64,000 bases of DNA, taken from positions 62,001-126,000 of the forward strand of contig CACKSH010000002.1 in NCBI GenBank assembly GCA_902602765.1, in the 5' to 3' direction. The stretch comes from Paracoccaceae bacterium. Its GTDB lineage: Bacteria; Pseudomonadota; Alphaproteobacteria; Rhodobacterales; Rhodobacteraceae. The notes beneath the pieces are model-generated. The model had not been told where the DNA came from, ran no database searches, and saw only the letters and a program-made list of their open reading frames with translations. The stretch's first letter is position 1; every line of letters starts with the position of its first letter. The position numbers and the translations under genes are program-made. Positions 53,402 to 62,706 of this stretch are shown piece after piece.

Positions 53402-54295
53402 TCATTTTTTATGGTAATTTGCTAATAAACCGTTAGCTATTGAAGTTGCCTTTACTGCCTCAAATTCCTGTAATTTGTCAAAGACGGCTGACTCATCACG
53501 GCAATAATTACTTTCAAATAGCCCTTCCAGAACACGTAAATTCTTAAAGAAGCGAATACTTGTTCCAATATTTTGATTTGAAAAATTCAATACAGGCAGA
53601 ATTTTTTCAAATAATAACCGTGCTTTTTCTTTATTACCATTTTGGTATAATTGATAAATCTCTACATAAATTTTTTCTAATCCTGTGGGAATGAAAGCAT
53701 TTACTGAACGGTCCATCGCATCGATAAGTTGTTTTACGGCCCAGCCACCACAAACTTTCAATCTGCCATCTAGTTTTTGCAAAACAGAAGTATACTTTTC
53801 ACCTGCTCCTACTGTTTCTATTTTTAACCAATTAAATTTATCTACAGAATTAAATAATTTTACAATTTCCTCTAAAGCCATTCCATCTCCAAACCAGTCC
53901 AAATCTTGTATCATTAAAATTTCAGGGGATCTGTCTTCCAACTGCTCTAAAAAAAACAATTTCTTAGCAAATTCGAGGTTTGACGGTAATTGAAGACATA
54001 TACCTTCCGCACCAAAAGAATTAGCACTTTTTGTAAGCTCAACACTCTCGTTAAAGTCAGCTGCGGTTACACTACATATAAAAGGAATGCGCCGCTTGTT
54101 CACTTTCGTAACTGTCTCAATAAATTGAATCTTTTCATCAAAATTTAAAGTGTTGTGTTCGCCCGCTACTGCTAGTCCGAGCATCCCTCCACAGCCAGAG
54201 ATTATCGTGTGCTCTACCAAACGAGTAAGTGAATCTAGATCTAGTTCACCCGAATTTGTAAATGGAGTATTTAAACTGGGCAAAATACCTTTCAT
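53402..54295 (-). CDS. DapA-family dihydrodipicolinate synthase-like lyase
   Basis: A 297-residue TIM-barrel lyase of the DapA/N-acetylneuraminate lyase family, which uses a Schiff-base lysine to split or join pyruvate and an aldehyde. The N-terminus GILPSLNTPFTNSGELDLDSLTRLVEH, GMLGLAVAGEHNTL and the lysine in NWLKIETVGAG are visible. The conserved Tyr that shuttles protons is not obvious. Not in a lysine operon; with PhyH and PfkB genes upstream it more likely acts on a sugar acid or keto-deoxy compound. It is 8 bases from the PhyH gene. Confidence 0.83.
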   Translation of the reverse strand: MKGILPSLNTPFTNSGELDLDSLTRLVEHTIISGCGGMLGLAVAGEHNTLNFDEKIQFIETVTKVNKRRIPFICSVTAADFNESVELTKSANSFGAEGICLQLPSNLEFAKKLFFLEQLEDRSPEILMIQDLDWFGDGMALEEIVKLFNSVDKFNWLKIETVGAGEKYTSVLQKLDGRLKVCGGWAVKQLIDAMDRSVNAFIPTGLEKIYVEIYQLYQNGNKEKARLLFEKILPVLNFSNQNIGTSIRFFKNLRVLEGLFESNYCRDESAVFDKLQEFEAVKATSIANGLLANYHKK

Positions 54296-54303
54296 GTCAC
54301 TGC

Positions 54304-55221
54304 CTATCGAGGAGATCTAGTTTCATTCATTGGTAGCGATGCAGTTAAACAGCCATAACCTAGACCAGAATGGGCTAGTGGGTTTTTACCAGAAAAACGG
54401 GGATCCATTGGCTGACTTATGGGTTGAAAACGGGTATCGCATGATAATCGTATTCGACCAAAAGGCGAATTGTTATCGAATGAACCGTGTACAGTAAACA
54501 TTCCAAAAATCAGACAGTCACCTGGATTAAATGACGAGGTAAGAAACCGACTCGACTTTTTCTTAGCTAAATCCAGCGGAGTATGCTCGATATGTCCCAC
54601 ACGATTTTTGTCTTTATCGACATCTAATCCTTCAAAGCGGTCCCTAATATCACCCCAAGTGTGAGAACCCTCTAGAATATACAATGTCCCTTCATCCAAT
54701 CCAACTGGACCTATTGGACACCAGCAAGTTAACAAGTCTTTAGAACCTCTATTCATATATGGATGGTCGATATGAATCGGGCTAGCTTTTCCTGCCTGCA
54801 TAGCCCGGAGCCAGGCAAACGAGAAATGAGTAACTTTTTCACCAAATATTTCCACCATGACACCAGTAATTTCAGGACCATTTATCACCCTTCTAAGCGC
54901 CGAACCTTCACTGACTGATTTCCAGAACGCACCTAGCTCTTTTGTGTTTGGATAATGCAAGCGCCTTTCCGATGTACCTGTAGAAATTGCATCAGATATT
55001 GGCTCAGCTACTTCTCCAACCTCTGCTAGCCTTTTAAGTATCTCGTCTCTAGCAGCTTGAACATCTGAAGGCCTGTAGACAGATCTCAAAAGTAGATAGC
55101 CATTATCCCGCAATTGAGCAGATAAATCCTTAGTCCGATCAGCCTCTACCATGGCAGCCAGTCTTTCAGCCGGAATTACTTCATCTTTAATCGTGAACTT
55201 ATCGATATTTAATAAATGCAA
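54304..55221 (-). CDS. Phytanoyl-CoA dioxygenase (PhyH)-family Fe(II)/2-oxoglutarate oxygenase
   Basis: A 305-residue non-heme iron dioxygenase. The metal ligands are His150 and Asp152 in SPIHIDHPYMN, and a distal His is in FTVHGSFDNNSP, followed by an Arg in RIRLSCDTRF for 2-oxoglutarate. The fold and length match the PhyH family, which includes enzymes acting on lipids, quaternary amines, hydroxy acids and secondary metabolites. The start is TTG at 55221. The gene lies between the DapA-family lyase and a PfkB kinase. The substrate is unknown. Confidence 0.84.
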   Translation of the reverse strand: MHLLNIDKFTIKDEVIPAERLAAMVEADRTKDLSAQLRDNGYLLLRSVYRPSDVQAARDEILKRLAEVGEVAEPISDAISTGTSERRLHYPNTKELGAFWKSVSEGSALRRVINGPEITGVMVEIFGEKVTHFSFAWLRAMQAGKASPIHIDHPYMNRGSKDLLTCWCPIGPVGLDEGTLYILEGSHTWGDIRDRFEGLDVDKDKNRVGHIEHTPLDLAKKKSSRFLTSSFNPGDCLIFGMFTVHGSFDNNSPFGRIRLSCDTRFQPISQPMDPRFSGKNPLAHSGLGYGCLTASLPMNETRSPR

Positions 55222-55235
55222 AAATAATCTCTTCC

Positions 55236-56117
55236 CTATTTTGAATTAATAAATTCATTGATTTCTCTGCGTGTCGGAATGCTGGACTGCCCCCCAAATC
55301 TTGTACACTTAATTGCTGCTGCCAAATTAGAAAATTTAATTGCCTCTCTCTCACTTTTTCCTTCAGCTAAGCAGACCGCAAATGCACCATGCCAAACATC
55401 GCCAGCGCCTAAAGTATCTTCAGCTTTTATCCTGGGAGCTGGTAGATTATGTAAAACACCTTCCTCTAGAAAATAGACGCCATTTGGCCCGTCGGTAACA
55501 CAAGCCCACGAATTGAAGTCATTTTCAATAACTTTCAAACTTGCCATTAAGTCATCCTTATTGGTGAAGTGTCTGAGCCCCTGCATTGAAAATGCAACAT
55601 GAGATGCAATTTCTACGGCATGTTGAGAAACGGGCGCTTCGGCATCTAAAATACCAGGCTTTTTATATTTTCTGGCTAAAGAGAGAGTAGCGATTGCTGC
55701 TTCGCTCCACCTACTGTCTGAAAGATAGGCATCGTAAATCGGAAAATTCGAAATACTATTTATAGCATTCTCTGGAAGTGACTTTCTGTAATTCACAATC
55801 TGCCGGTCACCATCAATATCTACGAGTACTGACGAAAAAGACGATTGCCAATTTTCTAACTCTAAAACGAACTCTGTATTTACATTTTCGTGCTTTAGCT
55901 TCCCGAGAATAAAAGATCCAACTTCGTCGCATCCAACGGCAGAAAATATAGTCGAGTTTGCACCTAACCGTGCAACTGCTACGGATGCATTACCAGCATT
56001 ACCACCCCCGGAAAACATAGCAGTTTCCGCTCTATACTTTTCACTTTTAACAGGGAAACTATCCATTTTAAAAATTAAGTCTAAGGTCGCTAAGCCTGTG
56101 ATTAGAATATCTTGCAT
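55236..56117 (-). CDS. PfkB/ribokinase-family carbohydrate kinase
   Basis: A 293-residue kinase of the ribokinase/PfkB family: FSGGGNAGNASVAVARLGA near 35-53, and the catalytic anion-hole/ATP motif DTLGAGDVWHGAFAV near 240-254 with its base Asp. It would phosphorylate a sugar, sugar acid or nucleoside. Its start ATG at 56117 is preceded by a tiny ORF (56150-56197). The gene is 14 bases upstream of the PhyH gene, so the two are cotranscribed. The order kinase, PhyH, DapA-family lyase fits a route from a sugar acid to pyruvate and an aldehyde. Confidence 0.86.
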   Translation of the reverse strand: MQDILITGLATLDLIFKMDSFPVKSEKYRAETAMFSGGGNAGNASVAVARLGANSTIFSAVGCDEVGSFILGKLKHENVNTEFVLELENWQSSFSSVLVDIDGDRQIVNYRKSLPENAINSISNFPIYDAYLSDSRWSEAAIATLSLARKYKKPGILDAEAPVSQHAVEIASHVAFSMQGLRHFTNKDDLMASLKVIENDFNSWACVTDGPNGVYFLEEGVLHNLPAPRIKAEDTLGAGDVWHGAFAVCLAEGKSEREAIKFSNLAAAIKCTRFGGQSSIPTRREINEFINSK

Positions 56118-56149
56118 ATCAAAAAATAACCCTAAACAAATTTACCTAG

Positions 56150-56197
56150 CTAATCACTTGGCATGCCATTTGCAAAGATTAAACAGAACTGCTTCAT
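56150..56197 (-). CDS. Possible 15-codon leader ORF before the PfkB operon
   Basis: The complement of 56197 to 56150 reads MKQFCLIFANGMPSD and then TAG, preceded by a perfect AGGAGG ribosome site 4 bases before the ATG. The stop lies 32 bases before the PfkB start. It may be a leader peptide, a regulatory ORF or a chance open frame. Nothing resembles it in memory. The strong ribosome site is the only real evidence. Confidence 0.4.
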   Translation of the reverse strand: MKQFCLIFANGMPSD

Positions 56198-56209
56198 ATA
56201 ACCTCCTAC

Positions 56210-56229
56210 TGGCTGCATTTATGCAGCCA
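56210..56229 (+). terminator. Perfect hairpin with T-run downstream on the + strand
   Basis: TGGCTGCA (56210-56217), a 4-base loop and TGCAGCCA (56222-56229) followed by TTTTTTT. In the plus direction it is a textbook terminator, although no plus-strand gene lies immediately upstream; in the minus direction it separates the hypothetical gene at 56252 from the tiny ORF at 56197. Confidence 0.65.
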
Positions 56230-56251
56230 TTTTTTTCTGATCAAACGAAAA

Positions 56252-56521
56252 TTAATACTTAACAAATTCAAGTTGCTCTGGAAGCTCAAACGCGTCAGCC
56301 AGTTCTAGTGATTTTTTTTCTAACTGAACAAAATGAATAAACTTTGAAAGGTTAAAGTCCTGATCGTGCAAATCGTGCGTCACACCAATTACATGTCCTG
56401 ACAAAGGTGGGGCTGAAAATAGTTCACCAATCTTAGGAATAAAATCTTGTGTTGTTGAGAAACTAATATGGCCTTTTTGACCACTTTTAGAGCACTCTTG
56501 CCATATTACGAGTTGATACAC
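56252..56521 (-). CDS. Small hypothetical protein
   Basis: An 89-residue soluble protein, MYQLVIWQECSKSGQKGHIS to the end ELPEQLEFVKY, with no recognised domain. The start is GTG at 56521 preceded by GGAGG at about 10 bases. It is followed by a hairpin and the tiny ORF, then the PfkB operon. The plain composition (mixed beta-like segments, one Cys) and good ribosome site make it a real gene more likely than not. Function unknown. Confidence 0.55.
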   Translation of the reverse strand: MYQLVIWQECSKSGQKGHISFSTTQDFIPKIGELFSAPPLSGHVIGVTHDLHDQDFNLSKFIHFVQLEKKSLELADAFELPEQLEFVKY

Positions 56522-56654
56522 TTCTAACGTGCCTCCACATCAAACAAGTTTGTCTGATAATGAGCTAATTTGTCAATCTTAATGATTATTACACAAATCT
56601 CTCAAGATCTTTATTCACAATACTACAGCTTAGATATTTAGTATTCTGAGTATT

Positions 56655-57581
56655 ATGCTAGCCATCCATTTAATAACTGATACAAGTGCAATTTATAGAT
56701 GGAATTTTAATAGAGATATAAGTTTGGTATACGTCTATTCACTTGTTTTGCTTACAATGCTGGCATTTTCTGGGAATGCCCTTTTAACCCGTGCTGCACT
56801 AGCGAGTTACAATATGGATCCCGAGCTAGTTCTCCTTTTACGTGTATTCGCTGGTGCCATAACGTTACTTTTAATATGTTATCTGAGAAAGTACTCGTTA
56901 AAAATATTTAGTAATCTTCATTTAAAAACTGCCGCCGCATTGAGCTTATATTTGGTAGGGTTTTCTTATGCATTCACAGGGCTTGAGACTGGGATAGGCG
57001 TTTTGATCCAGTTCGGGGTAGTACAGTTGGTAATGTTCGCTTCATCATTTCTTTCTGAACAGCAAGTACCAAAAAATAAAAGTATTGGTGCAATCATTGC
57101 TTTTACCGGACTAATATATCTACTTTGGCCGAGTGGAGATTTTACTCTCGATATGAAATCAAGTGTACTTATGGCAATCGCAGGTATGGCATGGGGAATT
57201 TATTCTATCCTAGGGAAAAATGCGGAATCCGCAATATCCGCTACGACTGCCAGCTTTCTACTTTCCACACCAATTTGTTTAATTGTCATTTTATTACTCC
57301 CAAATAACACTGGTTTTTCGTGGTCAAATAATGGGGCACTGTTGGCAATTTCTTCAGGCGCAATTACGTCTGGAATGGGATACGCATTATGGTATTATGT
57401 TTTGCCAAAAATACCATCTACCAATGCCGCAGTGTCACAGCTTAGTGTGCCATTAATAGCCGCCGCAGGCGGAATGATTTTTATGCAAGAATTAATAACA
57501 CTAAAATTTATTTTATCGTGTGTTCTTGTTCTAGGAGGTATCGCAATAACAATTGGAATACCCAAAAGTGGTAGACAGTAA
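56655..57581 (+). CDS. DMT-superfamily (EamA) transporter
   Basis: A 308-residue membrane protein with about ten hydrophobic segments, and two EamA-type repeats in each half; the second EamA half begins GMAWGIYSILGKNAESA and ends near LGGIAITIGIP. ATG at 56655. EamA proteins export or import small metabolites such as amino acids. It is alone on the plus strand, between the small hypothetical gene and a TRAP transporter on the other strand. The cargo cannot be inferred. Confidence 0.85.
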   Translation: MLAIHLITDTSAIYRWNFNRDISLVYVYSLVLLTMLAFSGNALLTRAALASYNMDPELVLLLRVFAGAITLLLICYLRKYSLKIFSNLHLKTAAALSLYLVGFSYAFTGLETGIGVLIQFGVVQLVMFASSFLSEQQVPKNKSIGAIIAFTGLIYLLWPSGDFTLDMKSSVLMAIAGMAWGIYSILGKNAESAISATTASFLLSTPICLIVILLLPNNTGFSWSNNGALLAISSGAITSGMGYALWYYVLPKIPSTNAAVSQLSVPLIAAAGGMIFMQELITLKFILSCVLVLGGIAITIGIPKSGRQ

Positions 57582-57687
57582 ATATCTAAAAATTGCCTAA
57601 TACGTCTGCTTCATCAGCTTTTGTCATTTTATTTTACTTGTGAAGTAAACTGAAATTTAGGTAGTTTTTTGCCACCAAAAGTATTTC

Positions 57688-58983
57688 TCATCCCTGATAC
57701 CCAAATAATCTGGGTAACCACAAAACCATATTTGGTGAAAAAATCATTATCAGCAATGCAAAAATCAAAACTGCTAAAAATGCCCAAATTTCACCTATTA
57801 TTTCACGCAAAGGTATATCAGTTACGGCATTTATAACAAAGAGCAGCATTCCATACGGGGGGGTAATTAACCCTATCATTGAATTCACTACCACAAGGAC
57901 CCCGAAATGCACTAAATCTATACCGAGCGCCTCACAGGTCGGAATGAATAAGGGCACAATAACTAATATAATGACAGTAGCATCTAAGATGCATCCCACT
58001 AAAAGGATTAATAAATTTATCAGCAGAAGAAAAATAATTGGGCTGATTTCAGCTCCTGCCAATAAGGCTGATAAAGTCTGTGGGATATTTTCTTTAACAA
58101 CTACATATGTCAATATCATGGAGGCGCCAATCACTAAAGCGACCGAGGCAGATGATCGGGCACTCTCAACAAATAACTGATAAAGTGATTTGATAGTCAA
58201 AGCACGATAAAAACCAGCCGCCAAAATAAAGGCATACAAAGCAGCTATCGCTGCTGCCTCTGTTGGCGATGTTACTCCACTATATATACACGTCAAAAGT
58301 ATCGCTGGCATTAAAAGTGCTGGAAATGACTTTAAAGTAATCAACGGCAATTGCGCTATTGGAACTGCTTCTTCTTTCCCAAAATCCCGGCGATAAGAAA
58401 TCCATGTATTCATACCGATTAGGACTGCACCCATTATCAAACCCGGCAATATACCTGCTAAAAATAAAAACCCAATGGAAGTGTTTGAAACAAGAGCATA
58501 TAACACCATCGGAATTGAAGGAGGAATAATTGGCCCAATAGTAGCAGTTGCTGCTGTAATTGCAGCAGCATATCCACGAGAGTAGCGCCCACTTTTGACC
58601 ATCATTTCTATGACTAGTTTTCCAATTCCTGCTGCGTCAGCAACTGCGGAACCTGACATCCCAGAAAAAATTAGCGAAGCCATAACATTTACATGACCCA
58701 AACCACCTCTAAATCTTCCAACAACAGCCACACAAAAATTAAGTAGTCGATCTGAGATTGTACCAGCGTTCATTATGTTTGCTGTCACAATAAAAAGTGG
58801 GACTGCTAATAAAAGAAACCCATCGAAAAGCCTTTGAACCATAGTTTGGCCAGCAATTGCAAGGTCCTGACCAGCCACACCCAAATAGACTATGATTCCG
58901 GAAAGAATTGCATAGGCTACAGGCGCTCCTAGTGCGGCCATAGAGAACAGAATAAAAATACCAGCTAATATTTCGATGCTCAT
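57688..58983 (-). CDS. dctM: TRAP transporter large permease (DctM)
   Basis: A 431-residue membrane protein with about twelve hydrophobic segments of the DctM family: FSGMSGSAVADAAGIGKLVIEMM, AAITAATATIGPIIPPSIPMVLYA and FILAAGFYRALTIKSL. It forms the translocation pathway for a sodium-driven solute uptake system. Its start shares one base with the DctQ stop (TAATG). It follows the DctP and DctQ genes on the same strand. The substrate is probably an organic acid given the neighbouring sugar-acid genes. Confidence 0.92.
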   Translation of the reverse strand: MSIEILAGIFILFSMAALGAPVAYAILSGIIVYLGVAGQDLAIAGQTMVQRLFDGFLLLAVPLFIVTANIMNAGTISDRLLNFCVAVVGRFRGGLGHVNVMASLIFSGMSGSAVADAAGIGKLVIEMMVKSGRYSRGYAAAITAATATIGPIIPPSIPMVLYALVSNTSIGFLFLAGILPGLIMGAVLIGMNTWISYRRDFGKEEAVPIAQLPLITLKSFPALLMPAILLTCIYSGVTSPTEAAAIAALYAFILAAGFYRALTIKSLYQLFVESARSSASVALVIGASMILTYVVVKENIPQTLSALLAGAEISPIIFLLLINLLILLVGCILDATVIILVIVPLFIPTCEALGIDLVHFGVLVVVNSMIGLITPPYGMLLFVINAVTDIPLREIIGEIWAFLAVLIFALLIMIFSPNMVLWLPRLFGYQG

Positions 58984-59579
58984 TAGGCATCATCCTTTTG
59001 AGTAGCCGAAAATTCTTCTATGGGCCTTTTTGGAGGGCCCTTTATTGATACCTCATAACAAATCCAAGCGTAACGTAATATGACAACAATCATCAATGTG
59101 ATGTACGATGCGAAAAGCCATTTAATCGGTATCTTATCGCCAGTTATTGGCATTCTTAAAGTCTGGATCTTCTTTAAGTCCATCAAACGACTTCCGAATA
59201 TTGAATCCCAAGTTGGCAAAAAAGACCAGAGCAAAGCAAAAATCATTATCAATGAAATAATGATTATAGCTATTCGCCTTAAATAGTCTGGGAGGGCCAG
59301 ATACAGGATGTCAAATGTAACATGATCCCGTTCCCGGACGACAAAAGAACAGCCCAAAAAGATCAACCAAACCCAAAGAAGTGATATTAGATTTATAGTC
59401 CATCCTATTGGTTCAACAGTGAGCATCCAATTTGAAAGCTGCTCAATGGGCATGAGCCAAGCTATTTTTGAAGTATAGCGAGCAAATATTTGAAGAAGAA
59501 AAATAATAAAAATCGCCGCCAAAATCATGGCGGCGATAAATTCACATCCGCGAGTGAGCCACTTTGCAAAATTTTGCAT
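58983..59579 (-). CDS. dctQ: TRAP transporter small permease (DctQ)
   Basis: A 198-residue membrane protein with four hydrophobic segments at about 13-33, 52-70, 90-110 and 145-165, as in DctQ. ATG at 59579, preceded by GGGAG at 6 bases; a GTG at 59594 is open but is the ribosome-site region. The DctQ subunit supports the DctM permease. It lies 29 bases after the binding-protein gene. Confidence 0.88.
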   Translation of the reverse strand: MQNFAKWLTRGCEFIAAMILAAIFIIFLLQIFARYTSKIAWLMPIEQLSNWMLTVEPIGWTINLISLLWVWLIFLGCSFVVRERDHVTFDILYLALPDYLRRIAIIIISLIMIFALLWSFLPTWDSIFGSRLMDLKKIQTLRMPITGDKIPIKWLFASYITLMIVVILRYAWICYEVSIKGPPKRPIEEFSATQKDDA

Positions 59580-59608
59580 ATTTGACTCCCTCACAATGAG
59601 TGCAAAGA

Positions 59609-60619
59609 TTAATTACCAAGTGCGTTGATTTTTTCCAACACGCCATCTGGCCAACTTGCTGCAAATTCACTTCCAACATACTGCGCTTGAACGTGAGTTC
59701 GGAACGCGTCAAGATCAGGGCTATAGATTTCAACACCTTGACTACGAATAAAGTCTGCTAGATTATTTTCTTTATCTAATTGCTTCAAACGACCCCAAGC
59801 CGATGCTGCATCTGCGGCGCGCTGAACAGTCATTTGCTGATCGGGTGTTAAGCTATCCCAGGTAGCTTTTGAAAATGCTACATAGTTTAAATCTACTAGA
59901 TGCGAAGTAAGAGCGATTTGCTTTGTCACTTCATAAAATTTCGCGTCTACAACAGTTGGTAGTGGATTGTCTTGTCCATCAACCGCGCCTGTTGAAAGTG
60001 CTGTATACACTTCTGTAAATGCAAACGGTGTTGGCGAGGCTCCTAGAGCTGCACCAAGGAATTGCCAAGCATCTGTTCCAGGCATTCTCAAGTTTACGCC
60101 GGCTAAATCTGCTGGAGTTTGGACATCAACTTCAGATCTAGGCTGACGCAAATTCACATGACGACGCCCTAAATACATTACTGAAAGTAATTTTACACCA
60201 AGCTCATCTTCAACTGTTTTCTTGAAAGGATCCATTAATGGATCGTTAAAGACTCGCACTTGGTGGGCTGCATCCTGATGAACATACCCGGTAGCAAAAA
60301 TTGAAAACTCTGGGAAAAATTGAGCTAATTCCTGCGCAGACGCAATTGACATTGTCAAGTTACCACGACTGATAGCATCGAGCTCAGTCCCTTGAGCGAA
60401 CAATGTTGCGTTATATCCAGGTTGGTAATCAGCGAAGCCTGCTACCATTGGTGCGAAAACTTTCGCCATAGCTGCCGATCTCATATCTGTCTCAGAACCA
60501 GCTGTAGCCAGAGTAAAAGTCATTTGATCTGCTGCAACTGTTGTAGCCGTAGTCCCAGCCAACATTCCTGCCGCTGCAATTGCATTCAAGACTGAACGTC
60601 TTGTTAATTTATGTAACAT
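59609..60619 (-). CDS. dctP: TRAP transporter substrate-binding protein (DctP)
   Basis: A 336-residue precursor with a signal peptide (MLHKLTRRSVLNAIAAAGML, ending near TVAA), basic and Arg-Arg containing, so possibly Tat-exported. The mature part has the DctP fold: FTLATAGSETDMRSAAMAKV, LFAQGTELDAISRGNLTM, GVNLRMPGTDAWQFLGAALGASPTPFAFTEVYTALSTGAVDGQDNPLPT. The conserved arginine that binds the carboxylate is probably in NLRMPGT (Arg). ATG follows GGGAGGAA. It is transcribed first in the TRAP operon and shares the strand with the MocA gene. Confidence 0.9.
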   Translation of the reverse strand: MLHKLTRRSVLNAIAAAGMLAGTTATTVAADQMTFTLATAGSETDMRSAAMAKVFAPMVAGFADYQPGYNATLFAQGTELDAISRGNLTMSIASAQELAQFFPEFSIFATGYVHQDAAHQVRVFNDPLMDPFKKTVEDELGVKLLSVMYLGRRHVNLRQPRSEVDVQTPADLAGVNLRMPGTDAWQFLGAALGASPTPFAFTEVYTALSTGAVDGQDNPLPTVVDAKFYEVTKQIALTSHLVDLNYVAFSKATWDSLTPDQQMTVQRAADAASAWGRLKQLDKENNLADFIRSQGVEIYSPDLDAFRTHVQAQYVGSEFAASWPDGVLEKINALGN

Positions 60620-60756
60620 AAAATATTCCTCCCATTATAAACTATAGCACATTAAGTGCTCCATAATTCGATATCATATTTTTTCACTTTTGCAATTTTT
60701 AAGTCAAAATATATGATATTTTTCAATAACCTTTCCCGAATTGAAACGAATCTAAA

Positions 60757-61800
60757 TTAACTTTCAACCTTTACAGATTGCTGTGTCAATGCAGATTTCT
60801 GGATAGCCTCGATGACCCTTAGGGTAAAAAGGCCCTCTCTACCAGAAACAATAGGATTTTCTTCCTTTTTGATAACGTCAATAAAATGGATAATCTGATT
60901 GTATAATGGATCAGCGGGTTCATGGTCCATCGATAAGGCTTCTAAAGGTTTCCACCAATCACGTTCACTTTTTTGACCCCATAACGTTAAATCTGGAATA
61001 GAGAGAGAGCCATGTGATCCTCCGATAAAATAACAACTTTCCGAAGTCGGAGGATATACGGGATTTTCTTTTGAAGTCATCTCCCAGCTCCACGGCGAAA
61101 CGATAGAGTCTGAGACAGATATTGTTCCTATTGCTCCATTTCTAAACGTTAACAAAGCACCTGCGACATCTTCATTTTCAAATCCTCGAATTGACTTAGC
61201 TGTTTGCGCCTGAACAAAATCAATTTCACCACAAAAGTACCTCAAGAGATCTATATCATGAGCAAGGTTCACTGAAATTGGTCCTGCACCCCTCTTTTTT
61301 CTCCATGCTGCCTCATCAAAATATTCATCTGGTTTATAAAACCAACAATTAGCATGAACTGCCCGAACTTTTCCAATTTCTCCTGATGAAATAACTTTGT
61401 TAGCTCTTTGTATAATCGGGTTATAACGCCTATGATGACCCACGAGTACTGGAACATCCAAACTTTCCGCCTTTTCAACTAATGCAAGAGCTTCTTGCGA
61501 AGAAGTAGCGATTGGCTTTTCAATCATGACTGGACAAGTTCTCTGAATGCAGTAGAAAGCCTGCTCACTATGCATCAACGTTGGGGTCGCAAGTATAATT
61601 CCATCCGGACATTGCTCCGTAAACATATCCTCTAGAGAGTGATATATTGTAAGACTTTTCTTACGCGCATAGTTTTGGGCATCTTTAGATGGATCCACAA
61701 TTGCGACCAATTCGGCACTCTTTGTTTTAGCTATAACATCAGCATGACGCCTCCCGACAAGTCCAAGACCGACAAGAACCAATTTTACGGTACCACTCAT
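60757..61800 (-). CDS. Gfo/Idh/MocA-family oxidoreductase
   Basis: A 347-residue dehydrogenase of the Gfo/Idh/MocA family: NAD(P) motif LVLVGLGLVGRRHADVI at 7-23, EKPIATSSQEAL with the catalytic lysine, DIDLLRYFCG and HHRRYNP. It would oxidise or reduce a sugar, inositol or sugar acid. The ATG at 61800 is preferred; an upstream in-frame stretch to 61923 adds a poor, leader-like segment. It is 138 bases upstream of the DctP gene on the same strand. The gene opposite (GntR/FCD) is likely its regulator. Confidence 0.87.
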   Translation of the reverse strand: MSGTVKLVLVGLGLVGRRHADVIAKTKSAELVAIVDPSKDAQNYARKKSLTIYHSLEDMFTEQCPDGIILATPTLMHSEQAFYCIQRTCPVMIEKPIATSSQEALALVEKAESLDVPVLVGHHRRYNPIIQRANKVISSGEIGKVRAVHANCWFYKPDEYFDEAAWRKKRGAGPISVNLAHDIDLLRYFCGEIDFVQAQTAKSIRGFENEDVAGALLTFRNGAIGTISVSDSIVSPWSWEMTSKENPVYPPTSESCYFIGGSHGSLSIPDLTLWGQKSERDWWKPLEALSMDHEPADPLYNQIIHFIDVIKKEENPIVSGREGLFTLRVIEAIQKSALTQQSVKVES

Positions 61801-62029
61801 AAAGCCATTATTTAACGCAGACATTTTAATTGGATAAAGTTGCGAAACTATAAACCAAATATCGCGCGTTAATCTCCCAATATAATCTGTTCCATTCGTA
61901 AGCAAAAAAATCGCCGACTGCAATATTATATGATATTTTCGCTTTAGACAGATATTTATAAAACTTGAAAAATTACTTACCTAATCATAATCATAATAGA
62001 ATGTTAAATTAATTTGGTACATTAGCCTT

Positions 62030-62683
62030 ATGGGAAAACATCAAAACACTGTCGGTTCATCGACCTACGAAAAAATAAAACACGATATTATTTTTGGACA
62101 ACTGGTACCGGGATCTAAATTAAAACTTGAATTGATAAAGAGGCAGTATGAAGCCAGTGTTTCAACTTTAAGGGAAACACTCAATAGACTTGCAAGTGAA
62201 GGTTTCGTGTTAGCAGAAGAACAGCGTGGTTTCTATGTGACTGAGGTTTCTCAGAAGGATCTTATTGAAATCGCAAAACTTAGAGTTCTTCTAGAGTGCC
62301 ACGCGCTCAAAGCATCAGTCGAAAGTGGAGACGATGACTGGGAGGGTAATTTAGTTGCTGCTCATCATAAACTACAACTAATGGAAAAAAAAATGATTGC
62401 AGGAGATGTCTCTGAAAAAGAGACCTGGAAGCGTTATGATTGGGAATTCCATCTAGCAGTAATAGAAGCCTGTAATTCTAAAAATTTACTAGATTTACAC
62501 TCAATACTTTATGACAAGTATCTTAGATATCAAATGTTGGTTTTTACATTTAGAGGTTATGAAGCAGCTCAAGAGCATCATAAAATTTTTGAAGCCGCAC
62601 TAAGTAGAAATGGTACAGAAGCTGCAAGATTATTAGAAGCTCATATAATAAACGGCTTAGAACATACTTTGGCTGCAATGTAG
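62030..62683 (+). CDS. GntR-family (FCD) transcriptional regulator
   Basis: A 217-residue regulator with an N-terminal winged HTH (GSKLKLELIKRQYEASVSTLRETL at about 26-49) and a C-terminal FCD ligand domain (about 80-210), with KLRVLLECHALKAS and EFHLAVIEACNSKNLL as in FadR/GntR-FCD proteins. Members respond to organic acids, often those of an adjacent pathway. It is divergent from the MocA-like dehydrogenase with about 230 bases between, so it probably controls the TRAP and dehydrogenase genes. Weak ribosome site at ATG 62030. Confidence 0.87.
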   Translation: MGKHQNTVGSSTYEKIKHDIIFGQLVPGSKLKLELIKRQYEASVSTLRETLNRLASEGFVLAEEQRGFYVTEVSQKDLIEIAKLRVLLECHALKASVESGDDDWEGNLVAAHHKLQLMEKKMIAGDVSEKETWKRYDWEFHLAVIEACNSKNLLDLHSILYDKYLRYQMLVFTFRGYEAAQEHHKIFEAALSRNGTEAARLLEAHIINGLEHTLAAM

Positions 62684-62706
62684 TTAAAATTGCTACTTAA
62701 CGACCT

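Noticed and set aside
60757..61923. Longer N-terminus (extra 41 codons) for the MocA-like dehydrogenase
   Set aside because: The extension does not resemble the family and the Rossmann motif starts right after the ATG at 61800.
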